64,000 nt of DNA from Aurantimonas sp. HBX-1 (GTDB taxonomy: Bacteria > Pseudomonadota > Alphaproteobacteria > Rhizobiales > Rhizobiaceae), in NCBI RefSeq assembly GCF_021391535.1, contig NZ_CP090066.1, positions 695,501-759,500 on the forward strand, given 5' to 3'. Under the pieces are notes generated by a model, which saw only the letters and a list, made by a program, of their open reading frames with translations, was not told where the DNA came from and did no database searches. Positions within the stretch are counted from its first letter, which is position 1, and each line of letters opens with the position of its first letter. A program made the translations under genes and the position numbers. Shown in pieces: positions 44,028 to 54,400 of the stretch.

Positions 44028-44060
44028 GAAAGGGCGGGGCCGTCGCCGCCCCGCCCTTTC
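44028..44060. terminator. strong hairpin after the fadB-type gene
   Basis: Perfect 13-base stem GAAAGGGCGGGGC / GCCCCGCCCTTTC with a 7-base loop, 24 bases past the stop of the minus-strand beta-oxidation gene. On the minus strand the stem ends in TTTC. The best intrinsic-terminator candidate in the window. Confidence 0.75.
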
Positions 44061-44083
44061 GTCATCCGTGCGCCCGGTGCCGT

Positions 44084-46291
44084 TCAGGCAGCGCGCGCCT
44101 GCCAACCGCCGGGTGCGAAGCGGCGATAGAACGTCTCGCCCTTGGCGGCCATGTCCTTCAGCAGCGGTGTCGGCTCGAAGCGTTCGCCATGCTTGGCCGC
44201 GAGCTTCTCGCAGAGCGCGACGAAGGCCTTGGTGCCCATGCCGTCGATGTAGCTGATCGTGCCGCCGGTGTAGGGCGCGTAGCCGAAGCCGAGGATCGAG
44301 CCGACGTCGGCCTCGCGCGGGTCGGTGACGACGCCTTCCTCCATGGTGCGCGCCGCTTCCAGCGCCATGGTGACGAGGAAGCGCTGCTTCAGCTCCTCGA
44401 AGTCGATCGAGTCGGCCGGCTGCTGGTCGAACATCTGCTTCAGCCCGGACCACAGCGCCTTCTTGGCGGGCTTGGCCGGATAGTCGTAAAAGCCCTTGCC
44501 GGCCTTGCGGCCGAGCCGGCCGTCGGCATTCATCTGCTCGACCAGCTTGAAGTGGCGCGGGTCGACCGAATCATCGCCCATGTCGCGCATCGTCGCCTTC
44601 ATGATCTTCAGCGACAGGTCGACGGCGGTCTCGTCGTTGAGCGCCAGCGGCCCGACCGGCATGCCGGCGAACTTCGCGGCGTTCTCGATCATCGCCGGCG
44701 GCACGCCCTCGACCAGCATGTCGTAGGCCTCCGACATGTAGCGGAGCACGCAGCGATTGGCGAAGAAACCGCGCGTGTCGTTGACGACGATCGGCGTCTT
44801 CTTGATCGCCCGGACGAAGTCCAGCGCGACGGCGAGGGCCTTGTCGCCGGTCTCTCTGCCGAGGATGACCTCGGTCAGCATCATCCGGTCGACCGGCGAG
44901 AAGAAGTGGACGCCGATGAAGCGCGCCGGGTCCTCGAAGGCCTCGGCGAGGCTGGTGATCGGAATGGTCGAGGTGTTCGAGGCGTAGATCGCATCCTTGC
45001 GCAGGACCGCCGCCACCTGCTTCGTCACCTCGGCCTTGACGTCGCGATCCTCGAACACCGCCTCGATGACGAGGTCGGCGTCCTTCAGCGCCGCATAGTC
45101 CGGCGTCGCCTGGATCCGGCCGAGCACGGCCTCGGCTTGCTCCTTCGTCGACCGGCCCTGGCTGACGGCCTTCTCGAGCAGGGTCTGCGAGTGCGCCTTG
45201 CCCTTGTCGGCCGTCGCCTGGTCGCGGTCGATCAGCACCACCTCGAGCCCGGCCTGGGCGGAGACGAAGGCGATGCCGGCGCCCATGAAGCCGGCGCCGA
45301 CGATGCCGACCTTCTTCAGCTCCGTCGCGGGTATGTTCTTCGGCCGCCGCGCGCCCTTGTTCAGCTCCTGCATGGAGACGAACAGCGAGCGGATCATCAT
45401 CGCCGCCTCGGTGGTCTGCAGCACCTCGGTGAAGTAGCGCTGCTCGATCCGGAGCGCCGTGTCGAACGGCACCAGCAGGCCCTCGTAGACGCATTTCACG
45501 ATTGCCCGGGCGCCGGGATAGTTGTCGTTGGTCTCCTTGCGGTAGAGCGAGGCGACGGCGGGCCAGATCTGCGCACCCTGCACCGAGTAAACCGGACCGG
45601 AGGGCAGCTTGAAGCCCTTCTCGTCCCAGGGCTTCACCGGCGAGAGGCCGGCCTTCAGCATCGCCTTGGCGGCGTCGACGAGCTGGTCCTGCGGCACCAC
45701 CTGGTCGATCAGCTTCATGCCCTTGGCCTTGGCGGCGCTGAGCGTCGAGCCCTTCAGCAGCATCTGCAGCGCCGACTGGGTGTCGGTGAGGCGCGGCACG
45801 CGCTGGGTGCCGCCGGCGCCGGGGAAGATGCCGACCTTCACCTCGGGCAGGCCCATCTTGGCGTCCTCGGCGGCGACGCGGCCATGACAGGCGAGCGCCA
45901 GCTCGAAGCCGCCGCCCATGCAGGTGCCGTTGATCGCCGCGACGAAGGGCTTGCCGCAGGTCTCGAGCTTGCGCCACAGCCAGGACATGCGGCCGGCGGC
46001 ATCGAACAGCTCCTTGACGGCGGCGTCCTTGTTCTCGCGCTTCTTCGCCTCGAAGCGCTCGAACATGCCGGAGAGCATCTTCAGGTCGGCCCCGCCGGTG
46101 AAGGAGCCCCGCTTGCCCGAGGTGATGACGACGCCCTTGACCGCCTCGTCCCCCGCCACGGCGTCGATCATCCGGTCCATTTCGTCCATCACCTCCTCGG
46201 TGAAGACGTTCATCGACCGGTCGGGCATGTCCCATGTCACCAGCGCGATGCCGTCGGCGTCGGTGTCGATCTTGAAGTTCTCGTAGCTCAT
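44084..46291 (-). CDS. multifunctional enoyl-CoA hydratase / 3-hydroxyacyl-CoA dehydrogenase (FadB/FadJ type)
   Basis: 735 residues from the ATG at 46291 with GGGAGCGAGAG upstream. The N-terminal crotonase domain (to about 190) has the oxyanion GSFTGGADLKML and CMGGGFELALACHG with GLPEVKVGIFPGAGG carrying the catalytic glutamates. The middle dehydrogenase part starts KVGIVGAGFMGAGIAF (NAD-binding, about 333) and has the catalytic GVHFFSPVDRMMLTEV. The C-terminal domain has VNDTRGFFANRCVLRYMSEA. It performs two steps of fatty-acid beta-oxidation in the cytoplasm, alongside the thiolase and acyl-CoA dehydrogenase encoded nearby on the same strand. Confidence 0.95.
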   Translation of the reverse strand: MSYENFKIDTDADGIALVTWDMPDRSMNVFTEEVMDEMDRMIDAVAGDEAVKGVVITSGKRGSFTGGADLKMLSGMFERFEAKKRENKDAAVKELFDAAGRMSWLWRKLETCGKPFVAAINGTCMGGGFELALACHGRVAAEDAKMGLPEVKVGIFPGAGGTQRVPRLTDTQSALQMLLKGSTLSAAKAKGMKLIDQVVPQDQLVDAAKAMLKAGLSPVKPWDEKGFKLPSGPVYSVQGAQIWPAVASLYRKETNDNYPGARAIVKCVYEGLLVPFDTALRIEQRYFTEVLQTTEAAMMIRSLFVSMQELNKGARRPKNIPATELKKVGIVGAGFMGAGIAFVSAQAGLEVVLIDRDQATADKGKAHSQTLLEKAVSQGRSTKEQAEAVLGRIQATPDYAALKDADLVIEAVFEDRDVKAEVTKQVAAVLRKDAIYASNTSTIPITSLAEAFEDPARFIGVHFFSPVDRMMLTEVILGRETGDKALAVALDFVRAIKKTPIVVNDTRGFFANRCVLRYMSEAYDMLVEGVPPAMIENAAKFAGMPVGPLALNDETAVDLSLKIMKATMRDMGDDSVDPRHFKLVEQMNADGRLGRKAGKGFYDYPAKPAKKALWSGLKQMFDQQPADSIDFEELKQRFLVTMALEAARTMEEGVVTDPREADVGSILGFGYAPYTGGTISYIDGMGTKAFVALCEKLAAKHGERFEPTPLLKDMAAKGETFYRRFAPGGWQARAA

Positions 46292-46436
46292 CTCTCGCTC
46301 CCGATGGTCAGGCGGCGCGTAGCCGTCTGCAGAAATTGTCGCATGCGGCGTTTGCGCACACAGGGATTGGTCAGACTCGTGAAACCAATGCGTGCTTACT
46401 AGTTGCGCGGTTGAAACTTCCGCGAGATGGACGTCC

Positions 46437-47219
46437 ATGCCCGATCATGCCTGCCCCGGATGCCAGACATCCCGCCCGCTCGACTTTGATTTCTCGATGG
46501 CCTTCCAGCCGATCTACGACGTCGCGGCGGAGCGCGTCTGGGGATACGAGGCGCTGGTTCGCGGCCTTGCCGGGGAGGGTGCCGGCGCGATCCTGTCGCA
46601 GGTCTCCCCCGAACAGCGCTATCGCTTCGACCAGGCCTGCCGGGTAAAGGCCATCGACCTGGCGTCGCAGCTGTTCGCCGACGCCGACGACCTGCATCTG
46701 TCGATCAACTTCATGCCGAACGCCGTCTACGAGCCGGCGGCGTGCCTGCGGGCGACGCTCGCCGCCGCTCGCAAGACCCGGTTTCCGCTCAACTCGATCA
46801 TGTTCGAGTTCACCGAGGGCGAGGTGGTGACCGACGTCGCGCATCTGCGGAACATCATCTCCGAGTACCGCCGGGTCGGCTTCATCACCGCACTCGACGA
46901 TTTCGGCGCCGGCTATGCCGGCCTCGGACTGCTCGCCGATTTCCAGCCCGACCTGATCAAGATCGACATGCATCTGATCCGCGACGTCGACACCAGCCGG
47001 TCGCGGCAGGCGATCCTCGCCGCGCTGCTCCACATCGCCCGCGAACTCGACATCGCCGTCCTGGCAGAAGGCGTCGAGACGGAGGCCGAGTTCATGGCCC
47101 TCAAGGCGGCCGGCGTGAGGCTCTTCCAGGGCTACTGGTTCGCCAAGCCGGCATTCGAGGCGCTGCCGGCTCTCGGCCACGCCGCGCTCGCCGCGCTGCA
47201 GAACGGCCAGGCAGCCTGA
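46437..47219 (+). CDS. EAL domain cyclic-di-GMP phosphodiesterase
   Basis: 260 residues, almost only an EAL domain, from the ATG at 46437; a GTG at 46392 would add 15. All catalytic positions are recognisable: EAL within GYEALVRG, the asparagine in SINFMPNAVY, EFTEGEV, the DD pair in ALDDFGAGYAGL, the lysine in LIKIDMHLIRD and EGVETEAEF with GYWFAKP at the end. It should hydrolyse c-di-GMP to pGpG. The N-terminus has a C-x-x-C (HACPGC), perhaps a small zinc or redox site. It is inserted between two genes of the beta-oxidation set on the opposite strand. It lacks a sensory domain. Confidence 0.92.
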   Translation: MPDHACPGCQTSRPLDFDFSMAFQPIYDVAAERVWGYEALVRGLAGEGAGAILSQVSPEQRYRFDQACRVKAIDLASQLFADADDLHLSINFMPNAVYEPAACLRATLAAARKTRFPLNSIMFEFTEGEVVTDVAHLRNIISEYRRVGFITALDDFGAGYAGLGLLADFQPDLIKIDMHLIRDVDTSRSRQAILAALLHIARELDIAVLAEGVETEAEFMALKAAGVRLFQGYWFAKPAFEALPALGHAALAALQNGQAA

Positions 47220-47221
47220 GC

Positions 47222-47241
47222 CGAGCGGCAGGCGCCGCTCG
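47222..47241. terminator. hairpin between convergent EAL and thiolase genes
   Basis: Perfect 8-base stem CGAGCGGC / GCCGCTCG with AGGC loop, 2 bases after the EAL stop and 15 bases beyond the thiolase stop. Probably serves both; no T-run. Confidence 0.5.
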
Positions 47242-47256
47242 CCGCTGCGCACCGGC

Positions 47257-48465
<1,209 letters not shown>

Positions 48466-48528
48466 GCTGACCTCCCGATATGTTCCTGAACTTTGGGGCG
48501 AATCCGCCTCGATGCGCTGAGCAGGACG

Positions 48529-48556
48529 GCTCGGCGCCATTTGCCTGGCGCCGAGC
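48529..48556. terminator. hairpin between acyl-CoA dehydrogenase and thiolase genes
   Basis: Perfect 11-base stem GCTCGGCGCCA / TGGCGCCGAGC with TTTGCC loop, 14 bases past the acyl-CoA dehydrogenase stop on the minus strand. It could attenuate or end that transcript, so the thiolase may have its own promoter. Confidence 0.5.
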
Positions 48557-48569
48557 GGCTTGCCTTAAC

Positions 48570-50366
48570 CTAGAACGCGTCGGCCTCCAGAGCCATCATC
48601 GAGTCGGCGCCCGCCGAGATGCGGGCGAGATGGGCGGCGCTCTCCGGCATGATCCGGTCCATGTAGAAGCGGGCCGTCACCAGCTTCTTCTCCAGGAATT
48701 CGGCCTGGCCGTTGGCGCCGGCGGCGATCTTGTCCCCCGCGATTTTCGCCATCCGGCCCCACATGTAGCCGAGCGCGACGAGGCCGAAGAGGTGCATGTA
48801 GTCGGTCGAGGCGGCGCCGGCGTTGTCCGGTTTGGCCATGGCGTTCTGCATCAGCCACATCGTCGCCTGCTGCAGGTCGTTCAGTCCCTTCTTGAGGCCC
48901 TTGGTCAGGGGTGCGAGCTTCTCGTCGCCGCGGTTCTCCTCGCAGAACTGGCCGACCTCGGCGAAGAACGCCTGGACGGCGCGGCCGCCGTTGAGTCCCA
49001 GCTTGCGGCCGACCAGATCCAGCGCCTGGATGCCGTTGGCGCCCTCGTAGATCTGGGCGATGCGGGCGTCGCGGACGAACTGCTCCATGCCCCATTCGCC
49101 GATATAGCCGTGGCCGCCATAGACCTGCTGCGCCATCACGGCATTGTCGAAGCCCTTGTCGGTGAGGACTCCCTTGATGACCGGCGTCATCAGCCCCATC
49201 CAGTCGTCGGCCGCCTGGCGCTCGCTTTCCGCCTCGGCGCGGTGGGAGAGGTCGCCCTTCAACGCGGTCCAGAGGATCAGCGCGCGGCCGGCCTCGTTGA
49301 TGGCGCGGATCGTCATCAGCATGCGCCGGATGTCGGGATGCACGATGATCGGATCGGCTTTCTTGTCCGGCGCCTTGGCGCCGGCGAGCGAGCGGCCCTG
49401 GATGCGCTCGCGGGCATAGGTGACGGCGTTCTGGTAGGCGACCTCGGAGATCGCCAGGCCCTGTACGCCGACGCCGAGCCGCGCCTCGTTCATCATCGTG
49501 AACATCGCGCGCAGGCCCTTGTTGGCCTCGCCGATCAGATAGCCGGTGGCGCCATCGTAGTTCATGACGCAGGTGGCATTGCCGTGGATGCCCATCTTCT
49601 CCTCGAGCGCGCCGCAGCTGACGCCGTTGCGGGCGCCCGGCTTGCCGTCGGCATCGAGGATGAACTTCGGCACGATGAAGAGCGAGATGCCCTTCACGCC
49701 TTCCGGCGCGCCCTCGATCCGGGCGAGCACCAGATGCACGATGTTCTCCGACAGATCGTGCTCGCCGGCCGAGATGAAGATCTTCTGGCCCGAGATGGCG
49801 TAGCTGCCGTCCGGCTGCGGAACCGCCTTGCTGCGCAGCAGGCCGAGATCGGTGCCGCAATGCGGTTCGGTGAGGTTCATCGTGCCGGTCCACGATCCCT
49901 CGATCATGTTCGGCAGATAGGCCTGCTTCTGCGCGTCGCTGCCATGCGCCGAGATCGCCGCGATCGCTCCGGCGGTGAGGCCGGGATACATCGCGAAGGC
50001 CATGTTGGCGGAGGACATGAACTCCGAGACGGCTGTCGACAGCGTGTGCGGCAGGCCCTGGCCGCCATAGGCGGGATCGAAGGGCAGGCTGCCCCAGCCG
50101 CCCTCGCGGAAGGTCTGGTAGGCATCCTTGAAGCCGGTCGGGGTGGTGACGGAACCGTCGGCCGCGCGTTGGCAGCCCTCGCGGTCGCCGATTCGGTTGA
50201 GCGGCTGCAGGACCTCGGAGGCGATCCGGCCGGCCTCGCCGAGGATCGCCTCGACCACGTCCGGGGATGCGTCGGCAAATCCCGGCAGGTTGTTGTGACG
50301 GTCGAAGCCGAGCAGATCGTTCAGAACGAAGAGCGTGTCCTCGATGGGGGCCTGATAGGTCGGCAT
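48570..50366 (-). CDS. acyl-CoA dehydrogenase (long form with C-terminal domain)
   Basis: 598 residues from the ATG at 50366 with GGAGG upstream. It is the long type: an N-terminal extension (PTYQAPIEDTLFVLNDLLG), then the flavoprotein core with MNLTEPHCGTDLGLLRSKA, ISGQKIFISAGEHD and the catalytic region QIYEGANGIQALDLVGRK, whose glutamate acts as base. A further helical domain of about 120 residues (Acyl-CoA_dh_C) completes it. It oxidises acyl-CoA to enoyl-CoA, passing electrons to ETF. A 16-base palindrome 40 bases upstream is a likely operator. Confidence 0.94.
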   Translation of the reverse strand: MPTYQAPIEDTLFVLNDLLGFDRHNNLPGFADASPDVVEAILGEAGRIASEVLQPLNRIGDREGCQRAADGSVTTPTGFKDAYQTFREGGWGSLPFDPAYGGQGLPHTLSTAVSEFMSSANMAFAMYPGLTAGAIAAISAHGSDAQKQAYLPNMIEGSWTGTMNLTEPHCGTDLGLLRSKAVPQPDGSYAISGQKIFISAGEHDLSENIVHLVLARIEGAPEGVKGISLFIVPKFILDADGKPGARNGVSCGALEEKMGIHGNATCVMNYDGATGYLIGEANKGLRAMFTMMNEARLGVGVQGLAISEVAYQNAVTYARERIQGRSLAGAKAPDKKADPIIVHPDIRRMLMTIRAINEAGRALILWTALKGDLSHRAEAESERQAADDWMGLMTPVIKGVLTDKGFDNAVMAQQVYGGHGYIGEWGMEQFVRDARIAQIYEGANGIQALDLVGRKLGLNGGRAVQAFFAEVGQFCEENRGDEKLAPLTKGLKKGLNDLQQATMWLMQNAMAKPDNAGAASTDYMHLFGLVALGYMWGRMAKIAGDKIAAGANGQAEFLEKKLVTARFYMDRIMPESAAHLARISAGADSMMALEADAF

Positions 50367-50405
50367 GAAATCCTCCGCGTCGCGTTGCGGCATTCATGGA
50401 TAACT

Positions 50406-50421
50406 TTGACGTAAACGTCAA
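50406..50421. promoter_or_regulatory. palindromic operator, probable MerR (LiuR-like) site
   Basis: TTGACGT-AA-ACGTCAA, a perfect 16-base palindrome, 40 bases upstream of the acyl-CoA dehydrogenase start. Sites of the form TTTACGTAAACGTAAA are known for LiuR-type MerR repressors of branched-chain amino acid and acyl-CoA degradation in proteobacteria. The MerR gene lies about 230 bases away. The palindrome overlaps a TTGAC, so binding would block the promoter. Confidence 0.65.
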
Positions 50422-50651
50422 TATACGATGTCGGCAACGTTGCGCCCGTGTGGCACGAGAGGACGGCATGCGCCTCGGGCGCGCCGGCGATTCAGGCGGA
50501 TTCGCCTGTTACGAATTTCGGAAAGGGGAAACTCCTGACCCGGGCGGCACGCGGCGAGCCGGGGCCAGAAGATGCAGGCAGATCGCACCGGCCGGCGCGC
50601 TCGGAAGGTCTTCCGGTCCGGCCCCCTGCGCTCGGCGGCGGGCTGCCTGCC

Positions 50652-51122
50652 TCAGGCCTGCCAGTTCCGCAGCGTCTGCTCGACATGCGCGATCGACGCA
50701 TCCATCGCCCGGATGGAATCCTCGATCTCGCGCTTCTGCTGGTGCAGGATTTCGTTCTGCTCCTGGAACCGCTCGAGCGCGACTTCCAGCTGACGCTTCT
50801 TGCCGCCCGGCTGATGATAGATCTCGATCAGCTGCTTGGCTTCCGTCAGCGAGAAGCCGAGCATCTTGGCCAGCAGGATGAGGCGGAGCCGGGTGCGGTC
50901 CTGGCGGCTGTACAGGCGCGTCGTGCCGCGACGCTGCGGCGAAAGCAGGCCGCGATCCTCATAGAAGCGAAGGGTCCGCAAGGTCACGCCGAACTCGCGG
51001 GAGAGATCGCCGATCTTGAACACATCCTGCTGCGTATCGTCGTCGGCGCCGCGGCCAAGCAGGAAGTCGACATCCACCGCGATCGAATCGTCCGCAGGCT
51101 CAGCCCGTTTCACGTTTGCCAT
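50652..51122 (-). CDS. MerR family transcriptional regulator of the fatty-acid/acyl-CoA set
   Basis: 156 residues from the ATG at 51122; in-frame codons further upstream look non-coding. After 35 variable residues comes the MerR helix-turn-helix: FKIGDLSREFGVTLRTLRFY, then EDRGLLSPQRRGTTRLYS. A coiled coil follows (LIEIYHQPGGKKRQLEVALE, then ILHQQKREIEDSIRAMD) for dimerisation. It lacks the metal-binding cysteines of metal MerRs and resembles LiuR-like regulators. It lies upstream of the acyl-CoA dehydrogenase gene on the same strand, and the palindrome between them fits autogenous or local repression. Confidence 0.9.
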   Translation of the reverse strand: MANVKRAEPADDSIAVDVDFLLGRGADDDTQQDVFKIGDLSREFGVTLRTLRFYEDRGLLSPQRRGTTRLYSRQDRTRLRLILLAKMLGFSLTEAKQLIEIYHQPGGKKRQLEVALERFQEQNEILHQQKREIEDSIRAMDASIAHVEQTLRNWQA

Positions 51123-51300
51123 AAAGAGAAGCCCGTACTCACATAGCGCCATCGCAGCCTGCGATCCGAGGGGAAAGCATGCGAGGCTGAAGTGACCCGA
51201 ATATCGCGTCAAATGCGGCTCTTACAAGACGTGACGGCCGCTTCGCGTCCAGCTTCGGACCGGATTGCGCAGGTAATCCCTAAGGAAGTCCAAACGGCCT

Positions 51301-51315
51301 TAACCGTTCGTTCAC
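51301..51315 (+). promoter_or_regulatory. CtrA-like box upstream of the podJ-like gene
   Basis: TTAA-CCGTTCG-TTCA, one base from the CtrA consensus TTAA-N7-TTAA and with the common TTAACC half. It lies about 90 bases before the probable start of a polar-organiser gene, a class often under cell-cycle control in alphaproteobacteria. Inferred only. Confidence 0.35.
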
Positions 51316-51404
51316 CATGTTCAGCGAACTTTGGGAGCACAGGCGTGGGCGCATGCTTGAAAATGGGGGCCGGTGAGTGGCCTCAGCCGACCGGGAAAGC
51401 TGCA

Positions 51405-54400
51405 ATGGCCGAACAGAGCGATCCACACGTCGTCATGCGCACCGGCACGCAGGAAACTTCATCCCTCGATGCACTGAGTCGGACCCTGGAGGAACTCGAG
51501 GCGCGGCTGTCGCGGATGCGGGACGCCAGGACCGCCAAGCCGGCACCCGCGGGTTCGGTCTCGCTCGCCAGGGCGACCGCGCCGCAGCCGCGCGCCTCGC
51601 TGTCCGACGCGGTGTCGCAGATCACCATGCGCCAGAGAGAACTGCACGCGGAAGCCGAGTCCGCGACGACGCCGGCACGGCGCGCGCCCGCCGCGGCTTC
51701 GCCCGGCCCGGCAGCGAGCGAGCGCGACCCGGCTCCGCGTCGTGCTGACCGCAGCGAGGCCGCCAACGCGGAGGTCACGCGCCAGCTCGAGCGGCTCCGC
51801 GCCGAGTTGCGAGACGACATGGCGCGCAGCTTCGAGCCGCGCCTCGACGAGATCAGCGCGGCCTTTCAGGAACTGCGCCGGATGATCGGCGCCCAGGCGA
51901 GCGCCGGCCAGATCGCGGCGGAAATCGCCCGGGTCGACGACGGCCTGTCGCGCATGGCCGACAACGGCGCCGACGGTGCCACGATCCGGTCGCTTCGTGA
52001 CGAACTGGAGGCGATGCGGGCGCTGGTCGGCACCATGGCGCGCGAAGAGACGCTGGAGGCCGTAGGCCGGCGCTGGGACGCTTTCGAGACGGCACTTTCC
52101 GGCCGGGCGGATGACGACACCAGGACCAAGCGCGACATCAAGGACGAGCTCGAGCGGCTGCGGGTCTCGCTCGGAACGCTCGCCAGCGAGGAGCAGGTGA
52201 AGGCGGTCGAGCGCCGCTGGGACGAGTTCGAGAAGAGCTACTCGGCAGGCTCGACGGGGGAAGCCCAGCCGGGCCTTTCGGCGCTGCTGAAGACCGAGAT
52301 GAGCAGTCTCCGGGAGAAGCTGGAGACCCTCGCGTCCGAACAGTCGGTGCGGGCGTTCGACGAACGCTGGGGCGTGCTCGAGGAGCGTTTCGCCTCGCGC
52401 GAGATCGAAGGCAAGATGGAGACGATGGCCGAGCGCCTCGAGCAGCTCGAGGCCTCGCTCGCCCGGCTGCCGGAGACGCTGGCGCTCGCCCCGCTCGAGC
52501 AGCGCGTGCATGCGCTGGCGCTGGGCATCGAGTCGCTGGCCAAGCAGCAGCAGGAGGAATCCGAGCTCGATCATTTCGGGGTGCTCGAAGAGCGGCTCGA
52601 CGAGATCTCGCGGGCCATCGTCGCGGCGACCACCCGCCCGCACACGATCGACATGAGCCCGGTCGAGCGGGTCGAGGCGCGCCTGCAGACCCTGACCGCC
52701 CGCGTCGACTCGCTGGCGGAAGACGCCGACGGCGAGGCGCTGTCGGCGCGGATCGCCGAACTGGCGGACCGGATCGAGACTCTTTCCAACGAGGAAGGCG
52801 CGCGCGAACTCGCGGAGCGCATCGAACGCTTCTCGGCGCAGCTGGCGACGCTCGGCAGCGAGAACTCGGCGCTCGAGATCGTCGCGGTCGAGTCGCGGCT
52901 GCAGGCGCTCGCGGCGCGCTTCGAGGAGCAGGCCGCGTCGCGCGTCGACGAGGCGGCGGTGCGCACGCTGGAAGCGCAGATCGCACGCCTGTCGCAGATG
53001 ATCGCGGAGAACGGCGTCGCGGCGGCGGTCGCCGATCCGGAGATGGAGCGGCGCCTGACGGCGATCGAACGCCGGCTCGACGACAACCAGGAAGCGGTGA
53101 TGGCCGCCGCACGCCAGGCCGCCGACGAAGCCATCCGCCAGGTGCTGGCGAGCGGCGACCTGCACCAGGGCGAGCACGTCGCCCGGCTGTCGGAGGACCT
53201 GCGGGCGCTCGACCGGCTGTCGCGCGAGACCGGCAGCCGCTCCCAGGAATTCTTCGAGACCGTGCACGGGACGCTCCTGAAGCTGGTCGACCGGATCGGC
53301 CGCATCGAAAGCGAGATGACCGCCGGCCGACCAGGCGAGGCCGCGCCCGTCGTCGCAAGTGCGGCACCTCTCGCCGCGTCGCCTGTCGCGGCAGCCGCCG
53401 CTGCCGCCGCCGGGGCCCCGGCAGTCCAGTCCGGCGGTGGCCTGAAGGCGGTCCTGGCGCGGACCCTCAAGGGCCGCAAGCTGCCCGCCGGAAAGGCGGA
53501 GGCGAACGAACGTCCGGCCCGCTGGGACGATCCGGAACTCGCGCTGGTTGACGCCGAGGCCGAGGCTCGGGCCCCGGAGACTGTCGAAGCGCCGTCCCTC
53601 GACGCCGCCGACATCTTCGACACGCACGAAGCCAACCGGCCGCTTGCCATCGGCTCCGGCACGCCGGATATCGCCGCGCTGCTCGAACGGGTCCGCGCCC
53701 AGCAGGCGGGACACGCACGCGGCACCGACCAGGCCGGCAAGGCCGACTTCATCGCCGCCGCCCGCCGCGCCGCCATGGCCGCGGCCGCCGAAACGGCGAG
53801 TCTGCGGGCTGACGACGCCGATACCGAAAACGGCAAGGTCAGCCTGACCGAACTCGTGGCGCGTCGCCGCAAGCCGATCATCATGGCCATCGGCGCGGTG
53901 CTGCTGGCGCTGATGGCGCTGCCGCTCGGCCAGGCGCTGATGACCTCGCGCGACAACGATGCGCTCGATCAGGCGCCGCAGGGCCCGCTCGCCGAATTCG
54001 CCGCGCCGACGGAGATCGAGCCGGCGCCAGACGTCACCCCGCCTCGGGCGGCCGATCCGGCGCCGACCGAAACGGCCGCCGCCATTCCGCCGGCACGCGA
54101 CGTGTCGCCGCCACAGGCGCCGGTTCCGGCATCGGGTCCCGTGGCCGCACTCGATCAGGGGTCCGGTCCGGGCGCCGGTGCCGACGAGGCGCGTCCCGTG
54201 GAGCAAGCCCCCGCAGCGGCGGCTCCCGTCGAATCGTCCGACGCTGCCTCGCCGCCGGCCGCCGCCCCGCTCGAAGCCGGCATCGAGCCCCCGGCAGGCA
54301 TCGGCCCGGAGCCGTTCCTCGCGGCGGTGCGGGCGGGCGATCCGAAGGCGCTGTTCGAGACCGGGCTGCGTCTGATGGAAGGCCGGCAGGGCGCGCCGCA

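Noticed and set aside
43841..46402. 853-codon open frame opposite the FadB-type gene
   Set aside because: Composition artefact of GC-rich codons. The opposite strand has intact hydratase and dehydrogenase motifs.
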